DNA of 64,000 nt from Lunularia cruciata. Taxonomy: Eukaryota; Streptophyta; Marchantiopsida; Lunulariales; Lunulariaceae. Under the pieces are notes generated by a model that was not told the origin of the DNA, made no database searches, and was given only the letters and a program-made list of their open reading frames with translations. Position 1 is the first letter of the stretch, and every line of letters begins with the position of its first letter. Positions 1 through 12,120 of the stretch are shown piece after piece. Location of the stretch: the NCBI GenBank assembly GCA_948567375.1, contig OX419755.1:37763001-37827000 (forward strand), written 5' to 3'. A program made the translations under genes and the position numbers.

Positions 1-59
1 TGAAGATACCTACTCTATCAACAAGATAAAACCTCTAATCAAGCTCCTATATGACTTCT

Positions 60-1060
60 TCAACCCGTCCCTAGTTGTACACAATGTTAGGAATAGGTCA
101 ACATGGATTTGGTTTATAAATTGCCCAAGATCACCTTTGATTTTGACCCCAATGTAGTCTTTGGAAATAGACTCAACAAAATGATTCATGTGTGTCCTTT
201 GACCAAGGATGTGAATACTCTACAATTTTAATTAGCTATAGTCTTTTCTCACCATGGATTGTCTTGTGTGATCATTACCAATCAAGGCACTCAAATCACT
301 AGTTTGTTTTGGAGAACACATTTTGGCATCTTCAAAACCACACTTGCCATGTCCATGACATACCATTCACAAACCAATGGATAAACAAAGCATGCCAATT
401 GCACTATTGTAAACATGCTCTAGGACTTCATTTTAAAAGAGAAAGAAAGGTAGGACACCTTACTACCACTAGTGGAATTTACCAATAACAATTTAGTGAA
501 TGCATCTACACATATCACACCATTCTTCTTCATGTATGGAGAACACTCTTTCACTCTTTTGAGCTTGGTTAAGATCCACCTAATGGCTACAAAGTCAATT
601 TGGTCAACACTTTTGTTTATAAAATCCAATACGGTGTGGAGAATGCCAAGCACAAGTTGTAGATAACCCAAATTCAACAAAAATAACATGTACATGCACA
701 TTGCAAGCACCAACCTTACATAGGTTTGCCCTTGTAAGCTTAGACCTTATTTTATTGACCCTTTTCCCATCATCCATCAAATATGCACAATGGTATATTA
801 TCTCAAGCTATTGCCATACATGAAGATCTATCTAGTGTTCTATATTTCCTTGCTATGTTGATATGCACCTAAATTGCCTCACTTTCCTTCCATACAAGAA
901 GCTTGACCTTGTCCAACACTCATTGATGACATAAAGAAATATGAAGTCAAAATAATTCTCTAGAAATGCATCTGTGGTACCCACCATCCATGTGTGGAAT
1001 ATCTTGTACATTGGAAAGGTACTCATTATATGAAGCAACATTGGAGCCTACAACTAAATT
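60..1060 (+). pseudogene. Decayed chromovirus integrase core, GPY/F module and chromodomain
   Basis: This is the 3' end of a Ty3/gypsy pol, cut by the window edge. Translating across stops and frame changes gives an integrase core: a segment around 'MIHVCPLTKD' near 190, 'GTQITSLFW' near 285-315, then a YHSQTNG-like stretch near 361-381. A GPY/F-like piece (RPYFIDPFPII) lies near 740-780. A chromodomain-like end (YEVKIIL ... EYLVHWKGTHYMKQHW) lies near 925-1045. Integrase joins element cDNA into the chromosome, and the chromodomain of chromoviruses is thought to guide it to chromatin. No open frame spans the region, so it is dead. The domain order supports a chromovirus; the lineage is not resolved. 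Confidence 0.7.
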
Positions 1061-1139
1061 GACTAATGCACCGGTATTAGCATAATCTTTTGAGCCACAA
1101 CTTTGCAACAAGGATGTTGCATCTTAAAAGGAGAAAGCT

Positions 1140-2466
1140 TGTAATACTATTAGCTAGAAAAATTATCAAGGGATTGAAATTGGATTATAATGGTAATATG
1201 ATAATATCTTTAAGGATGTTATATGCAGTGGTCTGTAACACTCATTTGTGCATGTGTATGGTATTGTGATATTTAGCTTGGTATTACAAGTACTTAAGAG
1301 ATATTATTTATATAGAGATAAAGGATGGTTCTATATTAGTCATGGTTAGCTAAAGTTATTCATAGCTAAGATAGAGGGGACCTTACTTTAGAGGAAGTAG
1401 AAAAGATGAGCACCACTATTTTGGATTTTAGTGTGTTGACTTGGTATTATTCCTAGGTGTTTGGCTTTGAGGAAAGAGTTGAGAACTCTTGGGCCCGCAA
1501 GCCTTTTTGTTTTGGATTCTTCTTTAGTCCAAGGATAGCCCATGTGAAGGAATCCCTGACTTAGTGGTTGAGTCAAGATAAGACCACATGCTTAGGGGAA
1601 TATGCCCATGTGAATGGATATTCCTTTCTACTTTTTGACTTTACTTGACTTTTAGTCTAGTAACTTGAGTTACTATGGTAATTAGTAACTTTGGTACATA
1701 ATTATTTCACAAGTATATAAACAAGGGGTGAGGAGGTACTCATCATCCTTTCATTTGCAACTATCTCTCTCTCATTGAGTTCTCTAGTGAGCAATGTCTT
1801 GAGTCTTGGAGTGTTAGCCTTGGAGGAGTATGATGGAGTTGGGGTTCCTTGCCTTCTTAGTCCATGGTGCGCTACCATAATAGCCATCAGAGGTTCATCC
1901 TGAGATCCTGAGTGAGCGACAAGCCGGCTCACAGGTCTAAGTAGATCAAATAAAGGTGTCATCAAAAGAATACTTCCACTAATGAGGTAGAGGTTGAAAA
2001 CACCCTAAAGACTTTAGGCCTCCAAAATTGGCTAGAGCTAATTTTGGAGGCCTAAATGAATGAATTAGGCCTTTAAATGGAATATTCTCATCCCTTTGGA
2101 AAGGGAGCTATTGAATTTTCCCCATTTGTCTTGTTTAGATATTTCTAATGGTACCTTACCCATGTTATTTTGAGTTTCATATAAGAAGATTCTCTAAAGA
2201 TTCTCTTATGTCAAACTTGTTTGATCAACCAAATAAGACAAGGATTGACATGTCACTAATTTATGCAACTAATCTAAATATGGAGCTTGCTAACATGTCA
2301 ATAATCCATGTATTTAGTCCAAACGTGAAACTCCTTTTTATTGGATCTTCTTTGCTATATAATCAAGACAAGGTGCTCCTTTAGGGAATCGGGTATTGGG
2401 GTATGAAACCTTGTGTTTCTTCTCTTGGGTTTCTCTTGGTGTTTCTCATATCCTTAGAATATTACA
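1140..2466 (-). repeat. LTR-B copy, reverse orientation, split by an LTR-A insertion
   Basis: Segments 1140-1233 and 1934-2466 align with successive parts of the LTR-B family seen intact at 9991-10727. They include the 'aattttggaggcctaaatg' core and the 'accttacccatg' box, and the copy ends in ATTACA. The two parts are separated by a complete LTR-A. No target duplication is visible around the LTR-B copy itself. Confidence 0.65.
1234..1933 (+). repeat. Solo LTR-A inside LTR-B
   Basis: A complete 700-bp LTR starts TGTAACAC and ends GGCTCACA, so it has TG...CA termini. No gag or pol belongs to it, so it is a solo LTR left by recombination. GGTC is found directly before it and GGTC directly after, which fits a 4-5 bp target duplication. 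It interrupts LTR-B, so it inserted later. Confidence 0.75.
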
Positions 2467-3145
2467 TTCATTCATGATGAACCTCTAATGGTTATTAAGG
2501 TTACTACATAGACTAAGAAGGCAAAGAACCCAAATTGCAACACTCTCCTCCAAGGCCAAAACTTTAAGGCACCTCCAAGATTCAAGCCAATGCTCAATAT
2601 AGAACTTAATGAGATAGATAATAGCAAATAAAAGGATAATAAGTATCTCCTTATTCCTAGTTTGTATACTTGAAAAATAGTTACACACTTAAGTTACTAA
2701 TCATTAGAGGAAATCCACTTATTAAGCTAAAAGTCATTTAAAGTCACAAGTCTAAGAGAATATCCAAACTCATGGGAATAATCTTCTAAGAATGTGCTTT
2801 TATCTTGACCCAATAACTTAGTAAAAAATTCCTTTACATTGCCTATTCTTAGACTATAGAAAAATCCAAACCAAATTTTTTTATGGACCCAAGGATTCTC
2901 AACTCTTTCCTCAAAGCAAAATATCTATAAATAATACAAAATCAACACACTAGGATCCAGAATAGTGATGCTCATTCTTTATCTTTTCTCTAAAGTATAT
3001 TCACTTCTATCTTGGATATGACTAACTTTAATTGATCATGTTTATATAAAAACTTGGTCAAAATCCATATAAGCAATGTTTTAAACTACTTACAATACCA
3101 AAATATATATCTCAATAAAGCATTTATGCACAAATTAGTGTTACA
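2467..3145 (-). repeat. LTR-A copy, reverse orientation, diverged
   Basis: It matches LTR-A in reverse, from 'catgatgaacctctaatgg' to the terminal GTGTTACA, with many substitutions and small indels. Its left end is cut off against the end of LTR-B. It is one of the older copies in the window. Confidence 0.65.
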
Positions 3146-4259
3146 TATCACACATTGGAAAGGAGTAGATAGATATTCATACTATATCAAAATGCTAAAT
3201 GGTGGTAGAGTCAATCTGATTGGATAGAGCCCATCCAATTGGAGGTTTATTATTTGGATATGTGGAGGTCATAATTTGGAACTTTTTTGATTATGCACTC
3301 TCAATTCTATACTTTTTTTTGTACACCATATTTGTTTTTGGCACAATAGTACTTTGAATGCTAGTTCTCTGATATGCAATTGGTTGTGAGATTAGGTGAT
3401 AATTAGTTAAACTACATATATTTCTCTTTGATAAGATGAAAAGCAATAAATTATAGGCCACAAGTATGCATGTTGTGATAGTAAGTGTGGTGTACACACT
3501 TTCAAAAACTTTTTTGTTTTGATTAATTTTACTCTTATTTATAAAGATATGGTAGAATATTCATTTTTAGGAAGGAAAACTTCTTAGCTGAGTTTCCTTA
3601 GAGTTGTGTGTCCTCATTTCATAGTACAAATGCAACAAGTATGAAGCTAAAGGCCCCTTGAAGGAAAAATGCAAAACCAGGCAACCCCAAATGATGGTTG
3701 GACTCAAGCCTTAGAACCTTTGGCTTGGACATTGTTGCTACCTAAAACCACATATCAATTTGAATGCACCACCACCTAATTAAAATATTGCCACCAAAGA
3801 TTATTCACATTCAAGAGATATTTTTGCATGTGTGGAAGAGGACAAAATCTTCAGCTTCTATTTGATTATATGTGTAGAGAAGAATCACTCACCAACTACC
3901 AAGTCACCAAGGAAAGATGATTGAAGAATTTGGCTATGAAACAAAGTGCACATTGATCAATTTCACTTTTCATAGAGTGATTTTATCCTCGGATTTGAGT
4001 GAGATTTGAATTTCCAAGTCTTAGCAAGGCTTTGTAGTTCTTATAATCTTTGTACTTTTTTTAACCTTTGTAGTTGTTAATCCTTCATTGTTGGATCTAA
4101 CCCAAATTTGATAATAAATTGGTATTTGTTTAGAGACCTTTGAGGAAGACACCCAAATCCATTTTTTGTATTCTAGTAATAAAAATGTGAGGTGATCTAG
4201 AAGAAGAATCTTAGCCTCTTGCTTTGGAACAAGGAGTTGAGTTACTTCATTATCATCCA
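3146..4259. other. Unassigned AT-rich repeat-derived sequence
   Basis: No domain, LTR or intact gene was recognised. The short open frames have no plausible composition. It is probably decayed transposon sequence. Confidence 0.4.
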
Positions 4260-5600
4260 TGAGATGACAAAAAAAGAGAGGACTTTAGTGGATTTGAAGG
4301 GAAACCCTTTCAATTGGACCAAAGAGCACTAGAGGATAGTATTAGTACCAAATGTAGGACTAGTAGGGGCCATTACATTGGTGAAATTGTTTGTAGATAA
4401 AGTGTTGACCAAAGATATAAAAGCAACCTTTCTAGAGAAGAGGTCTAAGAATAATGGATGGAGGTTGGATAATTACAAGGACCTAACCCAAAGAGCAATA
4501 ATGGTGGTGGTTATGAAGCTATTCAAGCCAAAGAAGAAAGACTTATCTTACAAACAGTCAAGCCACCTCCTTCAAGTACATGTACCAAGGAGAACCTATC
4601 AATTGGGAAAATAGGTTTTTCTTTCAAGCAAGGAGTGTTTGTAATAAAATTTAGTTAGTAGATGAGTAAGTAGAGGCTAAGGAGTTAGTAAAATAAAGAT
4701 AAAAAGTTAGGAATTCTAAGAATATTTTAGAAGCGTCTAAGAAGCTTTAGGATCCAAATGTTGTAAAAGTACTTAGGTATCTTCTTGGTGTGAAGCTTTA
4801 AGGCACCTTCCAAGGATTGGGTAATTGCACACCAAGTAAAAAGCTAGCTTAGCTTGTATGCAAAGTAGGCAATTTATAGAAAGAAGGTTCCTTGGAAGGT
4901 TCTTGTGCAACTTAGCTAGCACTCCAAGAATATAACTTTGAGATGAAAGCTTCATTGGAAGCTTCTCAAGAGCAGTACATTACTTTACTATACATACCAA
5001 AGCCCAAGCTCATGCTGAGCATTCAAAGTTTCTTTTCAAGTGAGAGTTCAAATGTGATCTTCCACTTTGATATTCTTATATTTTCTTGTTGGTCTTTTAC
5101 AATTTGCATGGAGAATTTGAAGAAGATGATAGAACTACCTACTTATCTCCATTTTGTGTACATTTCAACATGGGAATAAATCTTTTATAAAAGGAGGAGC
5201 ATAGGAAGTTCTCTAACCATTTCCATCTAGTGTGCCAAATGGTAAGTTATTGATAAAAAGAGTATTAGGTAGTAGATGCAAAGTATACTAAAACAAGAGG
5301 ATTTGTACTTGTGGAAGAAGAAAGTGCAACCATAATCCAGATAAAGAAGAAGAAGACACCTCCAAAAAAACCTCTTAAACCATAAAAGAGACCAAGGAAA
5401 AATCCCTAGATTATAGATAAAAATTTGGATGTAGAAGAAGAAGAAGAAGAAGAAGGAGAAAACTCTAAAGAAGATTACTTTGGAGAAGAAGAAGGATAAT
5501 TCACATTTTAGGGTAGTAGTATCATGGAAAAAACTCTTAGAAGGAGAAGACTCTAAAGAAGATTACTATAAAGAAGAAGAAGGATAATTCACATTATAAG
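4260..5600 (+). pseudogene. Decayed copy of an unidentified coiled-coil ORF family
   Basis: The clearest open part is 4378-4614. It contains 'YKDLTQRAIMVVVMKLFKP' followed by a lysine-rich stretch and 'PRRTYQLGK'. The same arrangement of Y-x-D/P-x-x-Q, LFKP and P-x-x-W/L-x-K occurs in the minus-strand ORF at 40791-41189, and more weakly at about 45500-45750. A Lys- and Glu-rich tail (5290-5600, with a run of GAA codons) resembles the charged part that follows in the other copies. Stops break the frame, and a 300-bp repeat sits at 4640-4985. The function is unknown; association with a retrotransposon is inferred from the surroundings. Confidence 0.45.
4640..4985 (-). repeat. Repeat D, inverted copy
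   Basis: The reverse complement shares several blocks with 46790-47040 in the same order: 'cttggagtg', 'aagctaagctag', 'cttcttagacgcttctaa' and 'tttattttactaactc'. It could be a short LTR or a non-autonomous element. Its ends are not defined. Confidence 0.4.
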
Positions 5601-5604
5601 GTAG
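5452..5604 (+). repeat. 88-bp imperfect tandem duplication
   Basis: The block 'actctaaagaagattact...ggataattcacatt' occurs at about 5462 and again at about 5550, an 88-bp period. It lies directly before the LTR-B at 5605. Confidence 0.7.
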
Positions 5605-6362
5605 TGTAATACTCCGGGGATAGGAGACCTGAAGAGAAACACACCATGAGAAACACACACTTTCACACTCAAACTCCGATGCCCCAAAGGAGCACCTTCT
5701 CTTTATTATATAGGCAAAGCGGATCTCCTCCAATGAAGCTCCACCATAGGATTGAATACATAGATAGGTGACATGTCAGCAAGCTCCACCCTTGGATTAC
5801 TTACTTGGATGGGTGAGATGTTGGTCCTGGTCCTATCTGGTTGGTCAAACAAGCTTTGACAAGAGGGAATCTTTTAGGGAATCTTCATGTAGGAATCTCA
5901 GAATCAAGTGAGTGAGGTACCGTTGGAAAGCTCTTGACAAGACAAAGCCAGAAGGAGGGAATTCCAGACTTTTTACCCATTGGGAGGGGGGAATTGGCAC
6001 ATTTTCAAGGCCTAATTCATCTGTTTAGGCCTCCAAAATTGTCTTCAAAGATTTCAGGTATATTTTGGTTCCAACTCTATTAGAAGAAGTCTCCTTTTGG
6101 TGATACCTCTTTCTGATCTATTCAGTCCATCCTTTGTAACATCCTTCCAGATGTCACCAACCCAATTCTCACCTTCAAATCATATGTCTAGCTATTGGTT
6201 CTAAGGTTTTCAAATCTATTTTGGTTTTTTGCCCTATTTGTAGAAGTACCCTTTTGGTGATACTTCTATTTGATCTATTTTGACCATCATGTATAACATC
6301 ATTCTAGATGTTACCAAACCAAATTTCACATCTAGATCATATGGCTAGCTCTTGGCATTACA
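5605..6362 (+). repeat. Solo LTR-B with target duplication
   Basis: A complete 758-bp LTR starts TGTAATACTCCG and ends GGCATTACA. It is flanked by GGTAG at 5600-5604 and again at 6363-6367, a 5-bp target-site duplication typical of Ty3/gypsy integration. No internal element sequence is attached. Two diverged copies of a roughly 150-bp segment lie in its 3' half. Confidence 0.85.
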
Positions 6363-6656
6363 GGTAGTAGTATCAGAGGAAGGAAATTAGTAAGAAGATG
6401 CACAATTGGCTCCAAAACTAGAGTAGAACAAGAACCAAGAGAACCAAGCCAATGAATAAAGTGAAATGTCACACCAACGCAAAGTACCTCCAAGTTCCAA
6501 CCAAGAAGCCAATGTCTCCAAAGAAGAGCAAGTGTGGACCAAAGAATGAAAAGAACCAAAAGTTCAAAGTGAAGTACAACACAAATCCAAAGAACACAAT
6601 CAAGAAGCAAATTATAGAATAGAGGTGGAGGAAGAAGGCATTGATTTGTGAGCCAA
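6363..6656. other. Short interval between LTRs
   Basis: It contains repetitive, lysine-rich and proline-poor sequence on the plus strand, similar in composition to the coiled-coil ORF tail before the LTR-B insertion. The duplicated GGTAG suggests that 5604 and 6363 were once adjacent. No gene was recognised. Confidence 0.35.
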
Positions 6657-7133
6657 CCTGTCTCTCACTCATGATGAACCTCTGATGGCTATTATGATAG
6701 CGTGCTATGGACTAAGAAGGCAAAGAACCCCAACTCCATCATACTCCTCCAAGGCTAACACTCCAAGACTCAAGACATTATTCACTAGAGAACTCAATGA
6801 GTGAGAGATAGTTGCAAATGACAGGATGATGAGTATCTTCTCACCCCTATTTTATATACTCGTGAAATAGTTACGCACCAAAATTACTAATTATTGGAGT
6901 AACTCAAATTATTAAGCTAAAAGTCAAATAAAGTCAAAAAGCTAAAGGAATACTCATGGAAATATTCTCCTAAGCATGTGGTCTTTTCTTGACCCCAACC
7001 ACTAAGTCAAGGATTCCTTCACATGGGCTATCCTTGGACTATAGAAGAATCTGAAATAGAAGGCTTTTGGGTCCAAGAGTTCTCAAATCTTTCTCGAAAG
7101 CCAAACACATACAAATAATACCAAGTCAACACA
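6657..7133 (-). repeat. LTR-A fragment, reverse orientation
   Basis: It begins TGTGAGCC, the reverse complement of the LTR-A 3' end, and matches LTR-A up to 'accaagtcaacaca', where it breaks off at an LTR-B end. Confidence 0.75.
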
Positions 7134-7697
7134 TGTAATTCCAATAGCTAAACATATCATCTAGAGTTGAAAATTGGGTTGGTAACATTTGGAAGGATGT
7201 TATGGATGATGGGTTAGGTAGATCAGATAGAGATGTCATCAAAAGAGTATTTTTACTAATAAAGCAAGAGTAAAAAATAGCTTAAATTTGTAATACCAAA
7301 AGCTAGATATATTATCTAAAGGTGGAAATTGGCTTGGTAACATTTGGAAGGATGTTATACATGATGGCTAGGTAGTTCAGATAGAGGTGTCACCAAAAGA
7401 GTACTTCCACCAATAGAGCAAGAGCCAAAAATAGCCTAAAAACTTTAGAGCCAATTTTGGAGGCCTAAATAGATGAATTAGGCCTAAAAAATGTGCAGGT
7501 GTGCCCCCCACCCAAATCAAGGGGAAAGGCTGTCCTCACCTCCTCTTAGGTTTGTCTTAGTGAGAGATTTCCAACGGTACCTCACCCACACAATTTGGAG
7601 ATTCCTATAGGATGATTCTATAAATATTCCCTTTGATCAAAGATGGTTTGACCAACCAGATAGGATCAAAACAAACATGTCACCCATGCATACCAAC
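7134..7697 (-). repeat. LTR-B fragment, reverse orientation
   Basis: It begins TGTAATTCC and matches LTR-B through both internal direct repeats and the 'ttggaggcctaaat' core. It stops after 'cacccatgcataccaac', about 150 bp short of the full LTR. Confidence 0.75.
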
Positions 7698-9536
7698 AAG
7701 TTGAAGATTTGAACCAACGCTCTTGGAGGAGGAAAATCAAATTGCTATCAATGAATAAGATAAGGCTACAATCACTGTGTAGGCATGTTAGAAGAAGTAT
7801 GACAAGGGAGAGCAACAAAAGCAAAATTATGCAAACTTAAGTTATAGTTCCAAAACCTAGAAAGGAAGAGACACAAATAAGAAAAGATGGATCAATTGAT
7901 TGTTAGGCTTGGGGAACAATTGGATAGGAAGTTGATGGTAGTCTATGATACCTATCTATTAGATATAGTTGGATATAGGGAGCAAACTGAAATCCTCTTT
8001 AAGAATTTTAAGTGCAAAGATAGTTCTTTATAATAGAAACTTTGGGCCAAAGATACTTCACTTGAATAAGCTCTTTGTAGTTGTAGAACCTTTTAGACTA
8101 GGAATTTATTAGAAGACATTTGTAGTTGTAAATACCTTTAGGGAAGAGTACCTTCTGAATTGTACATATCTTCATAATTATCACCTTTGGAGTTGTAAGT
8201 CTAAGTTTTTCTTAATTTTCATATTATCTTTAGGGACTACTTAGCAACTTTCTTGACATGTGTAAGGCACCTAATTAACCTACATGTGATTAGAATAACA
8301 TAAAATTAACAAGGAATATAGATAAAGATATAAGATTTCTAAAAATCTTCTTAACTACTAGATCTCTCCAAGGCCAACCAAAAATATACAAGGCTTCAAA
8401 TTTTGTTTTTTGAGTTCACTTTTTATGCCAAAAAATGTTTAATAAATGGACTTTTCAGTTTTGGTCATTGTATCCTTTCATTTTGAATGTTGGTAAGTGT
8501 TTATGTTGAGTAGAGGTGAGGAATTTTGTTGTGGTATCAAAAGTTATGGATTGCATTGAGAAACATTTGTGCTTGATTAGAATGTGTGAATTTTGACTGC
8601 TCTAAAGGAGTGAATCAATGTATGGAGGAGGCAAGTTTGATTTGGAGCAATGAGAGTACCATAGAATCAAAAGGTGAACAGATTTGGGCCAATACAAAGA
8701 CACCTTTTTAGTTGTGCCTTTGCAGAAAGGTAGTTTTCAACCTTTGGAGTCAAAGTATTCAAGTGAATTGAATCATCACCTTCAAGATTAATTTGGAATC
8801 TACTTGTAGTGAAAGTGATCTTTAGTTTTCCCCTTTTTGTACTATGCTCAACAGGTGACAACACACTCTTTTGGGGGTAGTTGTTAGCCAAGAGGTTAAA
8901 TAGGAAATAAAATACAACATAGTGATACTTCCTTTCACTTATAGTCAATTTTTACTCATGTCCTTAAGGGAATAGTATGTTCTTACTGATTCTTCTAGTA
9001 TTTTATCACCATTGAATCACCAGAAAATTTTTGGTGCCACTATTGAGGATATACTCCTTGGAGTGGCTAGTGGTGAAGCTAGATAAGGCAATGAATGTCA
9101 TAAAGGGATCAAGTATCAAGGGACATTCACATTCCTCATGACTTGAGAGTATCAAAAGAAATCAAAAGTGTGCCATTTAGCGGTGCATAGTCAAAGAGAA
9201 AAAAGCTAAAGAAGAATTTAACCAACTTGAGAAAAATAGTGATATATACTAAATTGACTTTTTGATGTCCATCCTTGTGAAAAGGTGAGTTTGGATTCAA
9301 GAATATAATCAGTCAATTGTTCTAAACTCCATTTAATCCACTCCTTAGATGGTTGTAATAGAAAAAGATCCTTTGCCATGGAAAGAAATAGGGTTTCTCG
9401 AAAGAGCATTTAACAAGAGCACTAAGAGAGTTCATAGCAAGCAACTTCTTAAAGCTTAGGTATTGAGGAAGATCATTTCCTATACATCACACATGAGCTC
9501 TTTGTCAAAGAATTAGAACTTGATAACAAAGTTTCT
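7698..9536. other. Unassigned, probably retrotransposon-derived
   Basis: No domain was recognised on either strand. Open frames here (for example 8667-8948 minus) show no recognisable motif. The region lies between LTR fragments and a gag remnant, so decayed element sequence is the likeliest content. Confidence 0.35.
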
Positions 9537-11480
9537 TTGGTGGATTGGAGTGCAATTAATTATTTGCAAGACTCTAAAAATGTCAATAAGGACAAAACTT
9601 TATGTATAAAAAAGGAAGAGGAAAGGTTTTTGAACTCCATACATGATTCAGGTTTATTTTATTCTTCTATTGCAATTTTAATCCTTTTTCCTACTTTTAT
9701 CTTTATCCTTAATCACATGGAAAATCATGCATCCTTCATGTAATAAAGCTACTAGAAGTTTAATAGGAAGGATGAGGAAGAGATCTTGAAACGTTCACAA
9801 AGGAAATTGAGGTGATATGTATGGCAAATAAAGAAGAAATGATGCTAATGGTTTCCAAATATTCTAGAGCTTTTAGGGATTGGTGCATTCATGTAAGTCA
9901 AAACCCTACAAATGTCAAGGATTGGCCAACAATTAAGAGCCAATGTTTTAGAGCATTTTTGAGAACTAGACTATAAGGCAAATACCTTTGTGTAATATCA
10001 AGAACTAGATATATCATCTAGAGGTGAAAATTAGCTTGGTAACATTTGAAAGGATGTTATGTATGATGGACTAGGTAGATCAGAGAGATGTTTCACCCAA
10101 AGAATACTTCTACTAATAGGGTAGGAGTTGAAAATAGCCTGAATTTGTAATCCCAAAAGCTTAACATATTATCTAGAGGTGAAAATTGGCTTGGAAACAT
10201 GTGGAAGAATTTTATGTTTGATGGGCTAGGTAGCTCAGATAGAGGTGTCACCAAAAGAGGAATTTTACTAATAGTGGAAGAGTAAAAACTAGCTTGGAAA
10301 CTTTAGAGCCAATTTTGGAGACTCAAACGGATGAATTAGGCCTAAAAATGTATAGATATTCTTTCCAATGGAATATAGGTTGCACTTCCTTCCCTCTTGG
10401 CTTGTCTCATTAAGAGCTTTCCAACAGTACCTCACCCATGCAATTTAGAAATTCCCATATGAAGATTCACTCTGGTCAAAGATGGTTTGACCAACCAGAT
10501 AGGATCAGAACCAACATGTCACCCATGCATACAACTAATCTAAGACTAGAGCTCATTGACATGTCACCAATCCATATATCTGATCCAAGGATGGAGCTTA
10601 CTTTGGGAGAGTCTCCCTTGCTATATAACATTGTAAAGGTGCTTCTTTGGGGCATTGGAGATTGAGTGCAAAGCTTTATGTTTTCTCTTGTGTTTCTCTT
10701 AAGGTCTCCTATCCTTGGAAGATTACACTTTGCCACTCTTAAAAATTTAGAAAGCATAACAAATGAGAAGTTACATGCTTACACCAAAAGGTTTCAAAGC
10801 CTTTTCGTAGAGTGTCTAAAAGAGATGTCATCGTAGGATACTTGAATGCACAAGCAATAGCATGATTCCTAGAGAAGCTACATGTAGAACTTTGTGTCTT
10901 TGCCAAATAACAAGAAGACATGTTGGCCCAAGTACTGAAATCTATAGAGTTGTACAAGTTCACTATGTCAAATCCCTTGGGTAAGCTATATTGAAGACAA
11001 AGCACAAAGAAGCCAAAGAAAAGATCAACCCACAGGTCACCGCTTTGTCTTTAAAGTGTCTAATTCAATGTCTTCCTTGGTATCACATCATCCAAAGATG
11101 AGAAGGAGAAAAAAAAGAGATAATTAGGATTCAAAGACCAAAGGTATTTGCCACTCCAAAGACCTCTGCTCAATTGGGTGCAAAGACCTCTACTCAATTA
11201 GGTATAAAGTTGGAGAGCTCATTAAGGAATTTGATGATTTCAAGGTTGAATGTACTCCTACATGGGAAGAGCATGAGTACTATGTGGAGGAGGAAGATTA
11301 TATGCATGAAATATATTGTAGAACAACCCCAATTTGTACTATCACCATCTCTTGATATGTTCCTTGGGAGTATTCTACCAACATACCACATACAAGAATA
11401 ATACCACCAAGGCAAAATACTACCCCTAGCACCTGTTATAATTGTGGAGCTCTAGGTCACTAGTCTTTGCAATATTTACA
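9537..11480 (+). pseudogene. Decayed gag, interrupted by a solo LTR
   Basis: Plus-strand frames resemble a Ty3/gypsy Gag, the capsid and nucleocapsid precursor. An acidic segment with W at conserved-looking spacing lies at about 9800-9980. 'KNLESITNEKLHAYTKRFQ' follows from about 10742. A CCHC-type zinc knuckle, C-x2-C-x4-H-x4 with Tyr in place of the last Cys and a stop just after the His, lies at 11434-11475. The coding sequence is split by an LTR-B (9991-10727). Several stops show that it is dead. The family assignment rests on the knuckle and the general gag pattern. Confidence 0.5.
9991..10727 (-). repeat. Solo LTR-B with target duplication, inside gag remnant
   Basis: A 737-bp LTR in reverse orientation runs from TGTAATATC to GATTACA. 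CTTTG is present at 9986-9990 and again at 10728-10732. The gag-like sequence on either side reads as one stretch if the LTR and one CTTTG are ignored. Confidence 0.88.
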
Positions 11481-12120
11481 GCCCAAGAAGCAAATACAAT
11501 ACACCCCATTGTGTGCCAATTATTAAGGCATCCTATCATTTAGTGGCTTACTATCATTAGTCATGTGTGCCAAAGTCACTAGTGAGGTTTGCACCAACTC
11601 TGCCTTCCACTAAGGTGGTTATGGATGTTCATTATGACACCATAGAAGAGTTAAAATAATAATATGCGCTTCTTACTAAAGAAATAGTTTTCATGATCTA
11701 GAAGTTAATCAAGTAGATACATGCATAAGAAAGAAGAAGACAAGCAACACATCTTCTTCGGAGTCATCTAAATTTCTGAAGCCAAAGATGAAGCAAGGCT
11801 ATCTACAAAATGTTCTATTCAAGGAAGAGTTGAAGTTACTCATATAAATCAAACATAAAGAAAGTAAAGTCTCTAAGTGAAGTACATTCAAACCCAAAGT
11901 AGATGCCTCACATTCCAAGTGCACCAAACCAAAGTGCACTAACCAAAAAGCACCAACCATGAATACTTGATGGACATTGAAAGGAAGTTCAAGATCTCTT
12001 GCAAGAAGAGATTAAAAACTACAAATGAATGCAAACAATATGGGAGAGGGTAACAAGCAATCAAGAACAATCACCATACTCTAACAAGAATTGGATTTCA
12101 AGACAAAGGCAAATGTGGCT
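11481..12120. other. Unassigned, downstream of gag knuckle
   Basis: It is rich in short lysine-coding runs on the plus strand and follows the zinc knuckle, where a gag-protease linker would lie. No protease motif was recognised. Confidence 0.35.
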
